A DNA stretch of 64,000 nucleotides from positions 62,001 through 126,000 of the forward strand of contig NZ_JROO01000003.1 in the NCBI RefSeq assembly GCF_000826685.1, in the 5' to 3' direction. Origin of the DNA: Streptomonospora alba (lineage in GTDB: Bacteria; Actinomycetota; Actinomycetes; Streptosporangiales; Streptosporangiaceae). This document shows, piece by piece, positions 44,814 to 52,626 of this stretch (positions are counted from its first letter, which is position 1; the number at the start of each line of letters is the position of its first letter). Below the pieces are notes generated by a model that did no database searches, had not been told where the DNA came from, and was given only the letters and a program-made list of their open reading frames with translations. A program made the position numbers and the translations under genes.

Positions 44814-45539
44814 ATGCGGATCGTCGCCTGCCTCAACGGGGACCGGCGCCCCGGGGCGCATCCCGCGCTGCCCGTTTCACACGAGCAGGTCGTCGCCGAC
44901 GCACGTGCGGCGGTGGACGCCGGAGCCGACGAGATACACGTGCATCCGCGCGACGGTGCGGGCGCGGAGTCGCTGGAGCCGCAGGCGGTCGCGCCGCTGC
45001 TGAAGCTGCTGCGCGCCGAGCTGCCCGACGTGCCCGTCAGCGTCACCACCGCGCTGTCGGCCGAACCCGATCCCGTGCGGCGCTACGACCTGGTGCAGCG
45101 TTGGAGCGCCCTGCCCGACGCGGCGACGGTGAACCTGCACGAGCCCGGATCGATCGAGGTCGCCCGCCTGCTGATCGACCGCAGGGTCGGCGTCGAGGCC
45201 GGAGTGTGGACGGTTGAGGCCGCGCGCATCCTGGTCGCCTCCGGTCTGGCGGAGGACTTCGTCCGAGTGCTGGTGGAGCCGATGCAGGCCGCCACCGAGG
45301 AAGCGCTGGCCAACGCCTCGTCCATCGACGCCGTCCTCGACCGGGCCGGGATGGAGCTGCCGCGGCTTCTGCACGGCCGCGACCGTACCGCCTGGCCGGT
45401 GCTGGAGACGGCCGTGGCCGCGGGCCGCGACGTGCGCATCGGCCTGGAGGACACGCTGCGCGACCCGGACGAGAACGCGGCCGAGGGCAACGCCGCATTG
45501 GTGCAACTGGCCACCACACGCACCTCGGCGGCCGCCTAG
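44814..45539 (+). CDS. Beta-keto acid cleavage enzyme family protein (BKACE, DUF849), short form
   Basis: TIM-barrel protein of 241 aa. The zinc-binding HxH is seen as His42 and His44 in DEIHVHPRDGAG, and the later GVWTVEAARILVAS and VRIGLEDTLRDPDE blocks match the family. BKACE enzymes condense or cleave beta-keto acids with acetyl-CoA. At 241 aa this copy is shorter than the typical 270-310. GGAAGG lies just before the ATG. The substrate cannot be predicted, and it is divergent from the propeller protein. Confidence 0.8.
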   Translation: MRIVACLNGDRRPGAHPALPVSHEQVVADARAAVDAGADEIHVHPRDGAGAESLEPQAVAPLLKLLRAELPDVPVSVTTALSAEPDPVRRYDLVQRWSALPDAATVNLHEPGSIEVARLLIDRRVGVEAGVWTVEAARILVASGLAEDFVRVLVEPMQAATEEALANASSIDAVLDRAGMELPRLLHGRDRTAWPVLETAVAAGRDVRIGLEDTLRDPDENAAEGNAALVQLATTRTSAAA

Positions 45540-45572
45540 CTCCGTCGGGCGCGCGCTGCGGCGACACCGGCC

Positions 45573-45671
45573 TCAGCTGAGCAGCGCGCCGATGACGACG
45601 ATCAGCACGATGGCCCCGAGCACCGTCGGCAGCAGCCAGCGCTGCTTCCGGTTGTTGGTGAGCATGCTCAT
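45573..45671 (-). CDS. 32-aa single-pass membrane peptide
   Basis: A short leftward frame encodes MSMLTNNRKQRWLLPTVLGA followed by a hydrophobic stretch ending in GALLS. It has a basic N-terminus and one transmembrane helix of about 18 residues. AAGG precedes the ATG. Its amphipathic, membrane-protein-like composition and clean start and stop suggest a real small protein, but nothing is known of its role. It is convergent with the BKACE gene. Confidence 0.5.
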   Translation of the reverse strand: MSMLTNNRKQRWLLPTVLGAIVLIVVIGALLS

Positions 45672-45832
45672 GGTCGTCCGGCCTTACTCGCGTCCTGCGG
45701 GCGCGGGGTCGCCGCGTCCGGATGTGGGTGTGCCGTGCTCCCGGCCTCCGCCGCGGACGGCGCCGCCCGGTGCCCGCGGCCCTTCGCACTCCGGCGCACG
45801 GCTTTCGGGCGGTTCGGGCGCTCGGGGCGGTT

Positions 45833-46456
45833 TCAGCCTAATGCCCAGGTGGCCAGGGTCTCGTACCGGGGCCGCCGCGGGTGGTGGCTGCGGACCAGGT
45901 GGATCTGTCCGATGGTCCAAAAGGGCGTGGCCAGGGCGCTGAGGCCGTACCGCAGCGCCGTCATGTCGGTGGGCGGCCGACTGGCGGCCAGGGTCAGATG
46001 CGGCACGAACGCGCGCCGGTCGCCCTTGATACCGGATTTCCGGGCGACTTTGCGCAGCCCGTCGGCCAGCAGTGTCACGCCGTCGACGTCGCCCTCCAGC
46101 CCGGCCCACAGCACGGTCGCGTGCTCGGTGTCGCCCGGGAAGGTGCCGCCGCCGCGCACGGCCACCTCAGGGCGCTCGTGCCGGGCGGCCTCGGCGGCGA
46201 GCCTGCGTTCCACCTGCGGCACGTCGTCCTCGGGCACCTCGCCCAGGAACAGCAGCGTGAAGTGCCATTCCTCGGGATCGCGCCAGCGCAGCCCCTGCCC
46301 CAGGCGCGGCCGCGCACCGGGATCGGCGGCCCGGTCGGCCGTGTCGAGCGCGCGGCCGGCGACGTAGAGCCGGTCGGCCGCGCTGAGCGCGCTCGCCACG
46401 CGCCCCACCTCGTCCAGGACCTCCTGCGGCGGGTATACCGCGACGAACAGCCTCAT
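45833..46456 (-). CDS. thpR: RNA 2',3'-cyclic phosphodiesterase (ThpR/LigT)
   Basis: 2H phosphoesterase of 207 aa. Both catalytic HxTL motifs are visible, HFTLLFLGEV near residue 76 and PHLTLAAS near 160, and the N-terminus MRLFVAVYPP is typical. The family opens 2',3'-cyclic phosphates on RNA and reverses 2'-5' ligation in vitro. A loop of about 20 residues (LDTADRAADPGARPRLGQGL) before the first motif is longer than in E. coli. The start at 46456 has GGGGTGG upstream; the open frame further up is not conserved. Confidence 0.88.
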   Translation of the reverse strand: MRLFVAVYPPQEVLDEVGRVASALSAADRLYVAGRALDTADRAADPGARPRLGQGLRWRDPEEWHFTLLFLGEVPEDDVPQVERRLAAEAARHERPEVAVRGGGTFPGDTEHATVLWAGLEGDVDGVTLLADGLRKVARKSGIKGDRRAFVPHLTLAASRPPTDMTALRYGLSALATPFWTIGQIHLVRSHHPRRPRYETLATWALG

Positions 46457-46598
46457 ACACCACCCCGCATCGTCGTCCTCCCGATGATCGCGAGCCGCAG
46501 CATGCCAGCGGGCGCAGCCGCGCGGTAGGGGCTTTCGCGCACGAACACCGCCGCCGCCCGCACGTACGCCCGCCCGCGGGAGCCGGGCGGCGCCGCGG

Positions 46599-48026
46599 TC
46601 ACCCGCTTCCGCCGGTTCCGCCGGCGCGCGCAGGCAAGGCCGAAACCCGCACGAACGGGCGCCGCGGCGAGGGCCGCACCCGCACCCGCAGACTGCGCGC
46701 CAGCAGGACGGACACCACGGCGACCACAAGCACGCTCACCGCACCGCCCACTCCCAGACTGGCACGCGGACCGAACGCGTCGGCCAGGAATCCGACGATC
46801 GGGGCGCCGATCGGGGATACGCCGAGGAAGACGAGCATGTAGATGCTCATCACCCGCCCGCGCATCTGCGGCTCCACGCTGAGCTGGAACGTGGCGTTCA
46901 GCGAGGTGGTGAAGGTCATGAACGCCACGCCCATGACCACCAGGGCGGCCACGAACCAGCCGTAGCTCGGCGCCGCCGCCGAGACGCCTTGCAGCACGCC
47001 GAACGCCAGCGCACCGCTGAGTACAAGGCGCAATCGGGGCCGCTCCCGGCGCGCGGCGATCAGCGCCCCGGCGAGCGCGCCCACGGCCAGCGCGGCGGCG
47101 GCCGTGCCGAATGCGGCGGCGCCCGTCTCGAAGACGTTGTTGGCCATCAGCGCGATCTGGTTCTGCACGTTGGCGCCGAACATCTGCACGAAGATCGTCA
47201 TCACCAGCAGCAGCACCAGATCGGGGCGGGACAGCACGTAGCGCACGCCCTCCATGGTCTGGCCCTTGGTGCGCGGCGCCCGCTCGGTGACGTCGAGTTC
47301 GCCGGGCCGCATCAGCCACAGGCCGCCCAGCACGGCCAGGAAGGACGCGGCGTTGATCAGGAAGACGGGGCCGCTGCCGATGGCCGCGATCAACAGTCCG
47401 GCGATAGCGGGGCCGGCGACCCTGCCGAACTGGAAGCTGGCGCTGTTCAGCGCGACGGCGTTGGGCAGGTCGCGGTCGCCGACCATCTCCACGACGAAGG
47501 TCTGGCGCGCGGGGTTGTCGACCACGGTCACCAGACCCAGCGCGAAGGCGAAGACATAGACGTGCCACACCTGGGCGGCCCCGAGGGTCGCGAGCACGCC
47601 CAGCCCCGCGGCGAGGACGCCCATGGCGGCCTGGGTGGCGATCAGCAGGCCGCGCTTGGGGAGCCGGTCGACCAGCGTGCCGCCCCACAGCCCGAACAGC
47701 AGCATGGGCAGGAACTGCAGCGCGGTGGCCAGGCCCAGCGCGACACCGCTGCCGCCGCTGAGCTGGAGCACAAGCCAGTCCTGGGCGACGCGCTGCATCC
47801 AGGTGCCGCTGTTGGAGACCACCTGCCCGGCGGCGAAGAGCCGGTAGTTGCGGATGGCCAGCGAGCGGAACATCGCGCTGCCGGGCGGGGACCGCCGCCG
47901 CGGCGGCTCGGCCCGGTCCCCGCCGCCGTCCGCGGAGCCTTCCCCAGGCCCTCCGGCGGAGCCGCCGGGCGCGGGCTCCGCTTCCTCCTCGGAGCCGGAC
48001 GCGGCCGGTCGATCGGACTCGCTCAT
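46599..48026 (-). CDS. MFS efflux transporter (EntS/MFS_3 type)
   Basis: Major facilitator superfamily exporter of 475 aa with about 12 transmembrane segments. The N-terminal domain has FRSLAIRNYRLFAAGQVVSNSGTWMQRVAQDWLV and the loop GGTLVDRLPKRGLLI, typical of the MFS_3/EntS group that includes siderophore and drug exporters. A poorly conserved acidic tail of about 45 residues precedes the first segment, starting at ATG 48026. It lies 86 bp downstream of a MarR regulator on the same strand, the usual arrangement for inducible efflux. Confidence 0.87.
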   Translation of the reverse strand: MSESDRPAASGSEEEAEPAPGGSAGGPGEGSADGGGDRAEPPRRRSPPGSAMFRSLAIRNYRLFAAGQVVSNSGTWMQRVAQDWLVLQLSGGSGVALGLATALQFLPMLLFGLWGGTLVDRLPKRGLLIATQAAMGVLAAGLGVLATLGAAQVWHVYVFAFALGLVTVVDNPARQTFVVEMVGDRDLPNAVALNSASFQFGRVAGPAIAGLLIAAIGSGPVFLINAASFLAVLGGLWLMRPGELDVTERAPRTKGQTMEGVRYVLSRPDLVLLLVMTIFVQMFGANVQNQIALMANNVFETGAAAFGTAAAALAVGALAGALIAARRERPRLRLVLSGALAFGVLQGVSAAAPSYGWFVAALVVMGVAFMTFTTSLNATFQLSVEPQMRGRVMSIYMLVFLGVSPIGAPIVGFLADAFGPRASLGVGGAVSVLVVAVVSVLLARSLRVRVRPSPRRPFVRVSALPARAGGTGGSG

Positions 48027-48112
48027 GTCCTGTCGCGGCGCGCAGCCGGTGTCGCCCGCGTCGCTCCCCCATCGGTCCTCGGTGCGGCCGTGCGCCGCCG
48101 GATCGGGCGGTC

Positions 48113-48562
48113 CTAGGACTCGGCCAGCCGGTCCAGGATCTCCGCCGCGCGGCGCAGCGTGTCCTTCTCCTCGGGTGTCAGCTCCTTGAGGCGCTGCGCC
48201 AGCCACGCCTCGCGGCGGCGCTGATCGGCCCGCACCAGGTTCCGGCCCTCCTCGGTGATGCTCACCAGCTGCCGGCGCTGGTCCTCCGGGTGCTTGATGC
48301 GCCGCACCAGCCCCCGTTCCTCCAGCGTCGCCACGATCCGGGTCATCGACGGCGGCTGCACCTTCTCGCGCTCCGCGAGCTCCCCCGGTGTCATCTCCCC
48401 GTGGCGGGCCAGGGTGAAAAGCGCCGCCCCCTGGCCGAGCGACACCGACGCGTCGGGCCGCTGCGCCCGCAGCCTCCGGGCCAACCTGCCCACGGTTACA
48501 CGCAGCACCGACGCCAGCCCGGCGTCGGTCCTGATCTGACGCGACAGCGGAGACTTCTCCAT
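48113..48562 (-). CDS. MarR-family transcriptional regulator
   Basis: Dimeric winged-helix regulator of 149 aa. The MarR core is seen in LGQGAALFTLARHGEMTPGELAEREKVQPPSMTRIVATLEERGLVRR, cited by its ends at residues about 42-88, with the wing KHPEDQRRQLVSIT. It probably represses itself and the downstream MFS exporter until a ligand binds. An AT-rich palindrome lies just upstream of its start. Confidence 0.9.
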   Translation of the reverse strand: MEKSPLSRQIRTDAGLASVLRVTVGRLARRLRAQRPDASVSLGQGAALFTLARHGEMTPGELAEREKVQPPSMTRIVATLEERGLVRRIKHPEDQRRQLVSITEEGRNLVRADQRRREAWLAQRLKELTPEEKDTLRRAAEILDRLAES

Positions 48563-48578
48563 TAGCGGAACTCATTAC

Positions 48579-48592
48579 TTTTGCTAACAAAA
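48579..48592. promoter_or_regulatory. Candidate MarR operator
   Basis: TTTTG-CTAA-CAAAA is a perfect inverted repeat 17 bp before the MarR start and forms an AT-rich island, typical of MarR autoregulatory sites. A wider TTAGC (48562-48566) / GCTAA (48583-48587) pair overlaps it. Confidence 0.5.
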
Positions 48593-48732
48593 TCGAGCCT
48601 CGGGGTGATTCCCCGGACATCCGGGAAACCGCACCCGACCGGTCCGCGGGCGCAGCCGCGAACGCGATCCGGCGGATGCGCCGGCGGCGGCTGCGGCCCC
48701 CGGTGCCCGCAGCCTAGCCGGACGTCAGCGGG

Positions 48733-50232
48733 TCACAGACCCAGCAGCTGCTCGATCGGGCCCAGTGCGAAGTACACCGCGAAGGCGACGGCGACGACCC
48801 ACAGCAGAGGGTGGATCTCGCGGATGCGACCCTGGACGATCTTGATGATCGTGTAGCTGATGAACCCGACACCGATCCCGTTGGCGATCGAGTAGGTGAA
48901 CGGCATCATCACGATGGTCAGGAAGGCCGGGATCCCGATCGCGTAGTCGGAGAAGGGGATCTTGGTTACCTGGGTGACCATCATGAAGCCGACGATGATC
49001 AGTACCGGCGTGGCCGCCTCGAACGGCACCAGCTGCACCAGCGGCGAGAACAGCGTCGCCACCAGGAACAGCGCGCCGGTGACCACGGGCGCGATGCCGG
49101 TGCGCGCACCCTCGCCCACACCCGCCGCGGACTCGGCGAAGACCGTGTTGACCGAGGCGGGAGCGAGACCGCCGCCGATGGTGCCCAGCGAGTCGACGAT
49201 CAGGACCTCGCGGGCGCGCGGCACGTTGCCCTTCTCGTCCAGCAGGCCCGCCTGCCCGGCGACGCCCACCATGGTCCCCATCGTGTCGAAGAAGTCGGCC
49301 AGCAGCAGCGTGAAGATCAGCAGGATGACCGTGATCGTCCCGGCGTTGGCGAAGCTGCCGAACAGATTGAACTGCCCGATCAGGCTGAAGTCGGGCAGGG
49401 AGACGACGTCGCCGAACGAGGTGGGCAGCGACGGAACCGTCAGCGACCAGCCCTCGGGGTTCACCTTGCCCTCGCCGTCGTCCATGGGCCCGATGCGCGC
49501 GAACGTCTCGATGACGATCGCCACGACGGTGGCCACGATGATCCCCAACAGCATCGCGCCGCGCACGTGGTTCACGATCAGCGCGATGGTCAGGACCAGG
49601 CCGATGACGAACACCAGGACGGGCCAGCCCGACAGCGACCCGCCGTCACCCAACTGCACCGGGACCGTGGAGTCGGCGGCATCGGGGACGCGGCGGACGA
49701 AGCCCGCGTTGACGAATCCCACCAGCGCCAGGAACATGCCCACGCCCACCGCGATGGCGCTCTTCAGCTCGGGCGGGATGGCCCGGAACACCGCAGTGCG
49801 GAACCCCGTCAGCACGAGCACCAGCAGGATGACGCCTTCGAGGATGAGCACACCCATCGCGTCGGCCCAGGTCATCTGCGGTGCCAAGGAGTAGGCGACG
49901 AGGACGTTGAGCCCCATGCCCGCCGCCAGCGCGAACGGGTAGCGGCTGACGACGCCCATCAGGATGGTGATGACGCCGCCGACGAGCGCCGTGGTGGCCG
50001 CCACCTGGGTGGTGCCGAGAGTCTCGCCGTTCATGTCTTCGGCGGTGCCGATGATGAGCGGGTTGAGAACGATGATGTAGGCCATGGCGAAGAACGTGGC
50101 CAGGCCGCCGCGGATCTCCCGGGGGAACGTGGACCCGCGCTCGCGGACGTGGAAGTAGCGGTCGAGGCGGGCGGCTAGGCCGCTCTGGCGCTCGGCGTGC
50201 CGGTCCTCATCGGGCTGTGGCGTTGCATTCAC
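48733..50232 (-). CDS. NCS2-family nucleobase permease (AzgA-like)
   Basis: Purine or pyrimidine base:proton symporter of 499 aa with about 12-14 membrane segments. The N-terminus has the family block YFHVRERGSTFPREIRGGLATFFAMAYIIVLNP, with further AzgA-type motifs AAGMGLNVLVAY, LLLADFFDTMGTMVGVAGQAGLLDE and VNTVFAESAAGVGEGARTG. AzgA-type members carry guanine, hypoxanthine or adenine. The start is GTG 50232. It is a single gene divergent from DUF2530. Confidence 0.9.
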   Translation of the reverse strand: MNATPQPDEDRHAERQSGLAARLDRYFHVRERGSTFPREIRGGLATFFAMAYIIVLNPLIIGTAEDMNGETLGTTQVAATTALVGGVITILMGVVSRYPFALAAGMGLNVLVAYSLAPQMTWADAMGVLILEGVILLVLVLTGFRTAVFRAIPPELKSAIAVGVGMFLALVGFVNAGFVRRVPDAADSTVPVQLGDGGSLSGWPVLVFVIGLVLTIALIVNHVRGAMLLGIIVATVVAIVIETFARIGPMDDGEGKVNPEGWSLTVPSLPTSFGDVVSLPDFSLIGQFNLFGSFANAGTITVILLIFTLLLADFFDTMGTMVGVAGQAGLLDEKGNVPRAREVLIVDSLGTIGGGLAPASVNTVFAESAAGVGEGARTGIAPVVTGALFLVATLFSPLVQLVPFEAATPVLIIVGFMMVTQVTKIPFSDYAIGIPAFLTIVMMPFTYSIANGIGVGFISYTIIKIVQGRIREIHPLLWVVAVAFAVYFALGPIEQLLGL

Positions 50233-50413
50233 TCGTTTGACCTTGGCAGACGGGGATTAAGGGACGAGGTCAGACTAATTGCAGCTTCACACGAATCGAC
50301 AAGCGGCCGTGCACCCCGCGCTGGTGGGATCCTACGAACGGCCGCAGGCGGCCCCGCGCTGCGGGCCCGTGGCACGTCAGAGCGCGCCGAAGGGCGGCCG
50401 GACACCCATCGAC

Positions 50414-50419
50414 TAACCT
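50414..50419 (+). promoter_or_regulatory. -10 box of the DUF2530 gene, probable leaderless transcript
   Basis: TAACCT ends 6 nt before the GTG at 50426, with no ribosome-binding site. Confidence 0.5.
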
Positions 50420-50425
50420 GAAACC

Positions 50426-50857
50426 GTGCGCCGTCCCCGCAAGCCCGACCCCGAGGTCATGGAGAGCGACTACCGCGTCCCCACGGCCCTGGGCACGGCT
50501 GCCTGGACCGCGGCCCTGATCGCACTCGTCGCCATGGGTGACGGCCTCGCCGAACAGGACCGCTGGTGGCGCTGGGTGTGCCTGACCGGAGCCGCCCTGG
50601 GCGCGTTCGGCTTCCTCTACATCCCCCGCCACCTGCGCAGGAATCCCGAGTCCGAGGCGCGCCGGGCCGCCGACGCGCCGGGCGCGATCGCTCCCCGCGA
50701 CACCCGGCGCCAGGAGACCGCCGCGGCCGAAGAGGGCCGCGACGACGCGGGCGGGAAGCCTGCCGGTGAGGCGTCCGCCGCCCGCGCGCCGGACGGCCGG
50801 CCGGGCGGCGGACCCGACGGCGATCCGGGCGGCGATCCGGGCGGCGACCGCCGGTGA
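50426..50857 (+). CDS. DUF2530 membrane protein
   Basis: Protein of 143 aa with two transmembrane segments (about residues 20-39 and 49-66) flanked by basic residues (YIPRHLRR), matching the actinobacterial DUF2530 pattern. The C-terminal half is a low-complexity acidic/Gly tail with a GGDPGGDPGGDRR repeat and is not conserved. Function is unknown. DUF2530 genes are, to my memory, often next to NCS2 permeases and MarR genes in Streptomyces, as here. Confidence 0.75.
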   Translation: MRRPRKPDPEVMESDYRVPTALGTAAWTAALIALVAMGDGLAEQDRWWRWVCLTGAALGAFGFLYIPRHLRRNPESEARRAADAPGAIAPRDTRRQETAAAEEGRDDAGGKPAGEASAARAPDGRPGGGPDGDPGGDPGGDRR

Positions 50858-51013
50858 CCCGCAGCCCTGCGGTCCGCCGGCGCCGGGGCGGGCGCCCGGC
50901 CGAAGCCCTCGGCGCAGGTGCGGCGCGGCGACCACGGCCGCCGCACCTGCACGATCACCGCATCAGGGCGCGCCCCGCTGCCGCGAACGCACATGTCACG
51001 GGCAGCGCTCCCC

Positions 51014-51019
51014 GATAAT
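51014..51019 (+). promoter_or_regulatory. -10 box of the methyltransferase gene, probable leaderless transcript
   Basis: GATAAT ends 6 nt before the GTG at 51026, with no ribosome-binding site. Confidence 0.5.
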
Positions 51020-51025
51020 GGGCGC

Positions 51026-52510
51026 GTGTCTGATTCGTTTCGCCCTTTTCCGCACGCGCTCGCCGACCGGCTCCGCAAGACGCTGCTCGACGCCGACTAC
51101 ACCGTCTCCGGCGTGCGCGACCGGCTCGGCGACATGGCTTCGCGTGCGCTGGCCCGCGAGCAGCTGACCCCCGCCCTGCGCGCCACGGGCGGCGAGGAGC
51201 GGCTCGGGGTGCTGCTGCGCCTGTGGTGGCTGCAGGAGCCGATCGCCGAGGGTGCCGCACGCGCCGTGCTGCCGATCGACGACCTCGCCGACGCCGGCCT
51301 GGTCTCCGTCGGCGAGGGCAGCGTCCGCGCGCGGGTGCATCTGGCGCCCTGGGAAATGGAGGAGGGCCGCCCGGGCTTCGTCGTCTCCGACCCCACTGTG
51401 CGCCCCGGGCAGGGCACGCCGCGCCCCGACCACGTCGTCGGCGCGGGCGGGGCGTCGGCGAGCCTGTCCCAGCTGCTGGTCCGCGGCCCCTTCGAACGCG
51501 CCCTCGACGTCGGCACCGGCTGCGGTGTGCAGGGGCTGCACCTGGCCTCGCGGGCCGCGGAGGTGGTGGCCACCGACGTCAATCCGCGAGCACTGCACCT
51601 GGCCGAGATCACTTGGGCGCTGTCGGACGTGCCCCACGTGCGGCCCCGGCAGGGGTCGCTCTACGAGCCGGTCGCCGACGAGCGCTACGACCTGATCGCG
51701 TGCAACCCGCCGTTCGTGATCACTCCCGACGCCCGCTACACCTACCGGGAGTCCGGCCTGGCCGGAGACGCCGTCTGCGCCGAACTGGTCCGGCGGGCGC
51801 CGGGCCACCTCACCGACGGCGGCTGGTGCCAGATCCTGGCCAACTGGCTGCACGTGGAGGGTGAGGACTGGCGCGACCGCGTCGGCGAGTGGGTTGCGGG
51901 CACCGGCTGCTCCGGGTGGGTGGTCCAGCGTGACGTGCAGGACCCCGCCGAGTACGTCGAGCTGTGGCTGCGTGATTCCTGCGAGGTGGGAAGCCCCGAG
52001 TACACCCGGCGCTACGACGCGTGGCTGGACTACTTCGAGCGGGAAGCCGTCCAGGGCATCGGATTCGGGTGGATCAGCCTGCGCAACGACGTCGCCCAGG
52101 ACGCGGCGGTGCGCGTCGAGGAGTTCCGCCACGAGATCGAGCAGCCGGTGGGGCGCTACCTGCCGGAGATCGTCGACGGTGCCATGACCGCCAACCGGCT
52201 GACCGACGCGGCGCTGCTGTCGGCGCACGTGGCGCTGGCGCCCGAGGTGGTCGAGGAGCGCATCGCGGTGCCCGGCGCTCCCGACCCCGAGCGCATCCTG
52301 CTGCGCCAGCGCAGCGGCCTGCGGCGGGTCTCCCAGGTCGGCACGATCGAGGCCGCGTTGGCCAGTGTGTGCGACGGAACCATGCCGGTGGGTCCGCTGC
52401 TGGACGCGATCGCCGAGCTCACCGACCGCGACCCCGGCGAGATCCGCGCCCGCACCCCCGACGTGCTGCGCTCCCTGATCGCCGAGGGCTTCTTCCGGGT
52501 GGCGCGGTAG
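51026..52510 (+). CDS. SAM-dependent methyltransferase (N5-Gln/rRNA MTase-like)
   Basis: Methyltransferase of 494 aa. SAM-binding motif I is ALDVGTGCGVQGLHLA at about 160-175, motif II region VVATDVNPRALHLAE, and the catalytic NPPF is in YDLIACNPPFVITPD, the signature of enzymes that methylate nitrogen on Gln, rRNA guanine or adenine. An N-terminal helical domain (about 1-110) and a C-terminal wing-like domain (about 380-494) flank the core. It is widespread in actinobacteria but its substrate is unknown. Confidence 0.85.
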   Translation: MSDSFRPFPHALADRLRKTLLDADYTVSGVRDRLGDMASRALAREQLTPALRATGGEERLGVLLRLWWLQEPIAEGAARAVLPIDDLADAGLVSVGEGSVRARVHLAPWEMEEGRPGFVVSDPTVRPGQGTPRPDHVVGAGGASASLSQLLVRGPFERALDVGTGCGVQGLHLASRAAEVVATDVNPRALHLAEITWALSDVPHVRPRQGSLYEPVADERYDLIACNPPFVITPDARYTYRESGLAGDAVCAELVRRAPGHLTDGGWCQILANWLHVEGEDWRDRVGEWVAGTGCSGWVVQRDVQDPAEYVELWLRDSCEVGSPEYTRRYDAWLDYFEREAVQGIGFGWISLRNDVAQDAAVRVEEFRHEIEQPVGRYLPEIVDGAMTANRLTDAALLSAHVALAPEVVEERIAVPGAPDPERILLRQRSGLRRVSQVGTIEAALASVCDGTMPVGPLLDAIAELTDRDPGEIRARTPDVLRSLIAEGFFRVAR

Positions 52511-52626
52511 CCGTATCGAGGTCCCGGGCGGCCCGCCGGGGCGTTCGCGCGGAATCCGGTGCTCCAGGGGTGCCCGGCTCCCGGTCGAGGCGGGCGGACC
52601 GGTCGCCGCCGGCCCGCCCCCCGTGC

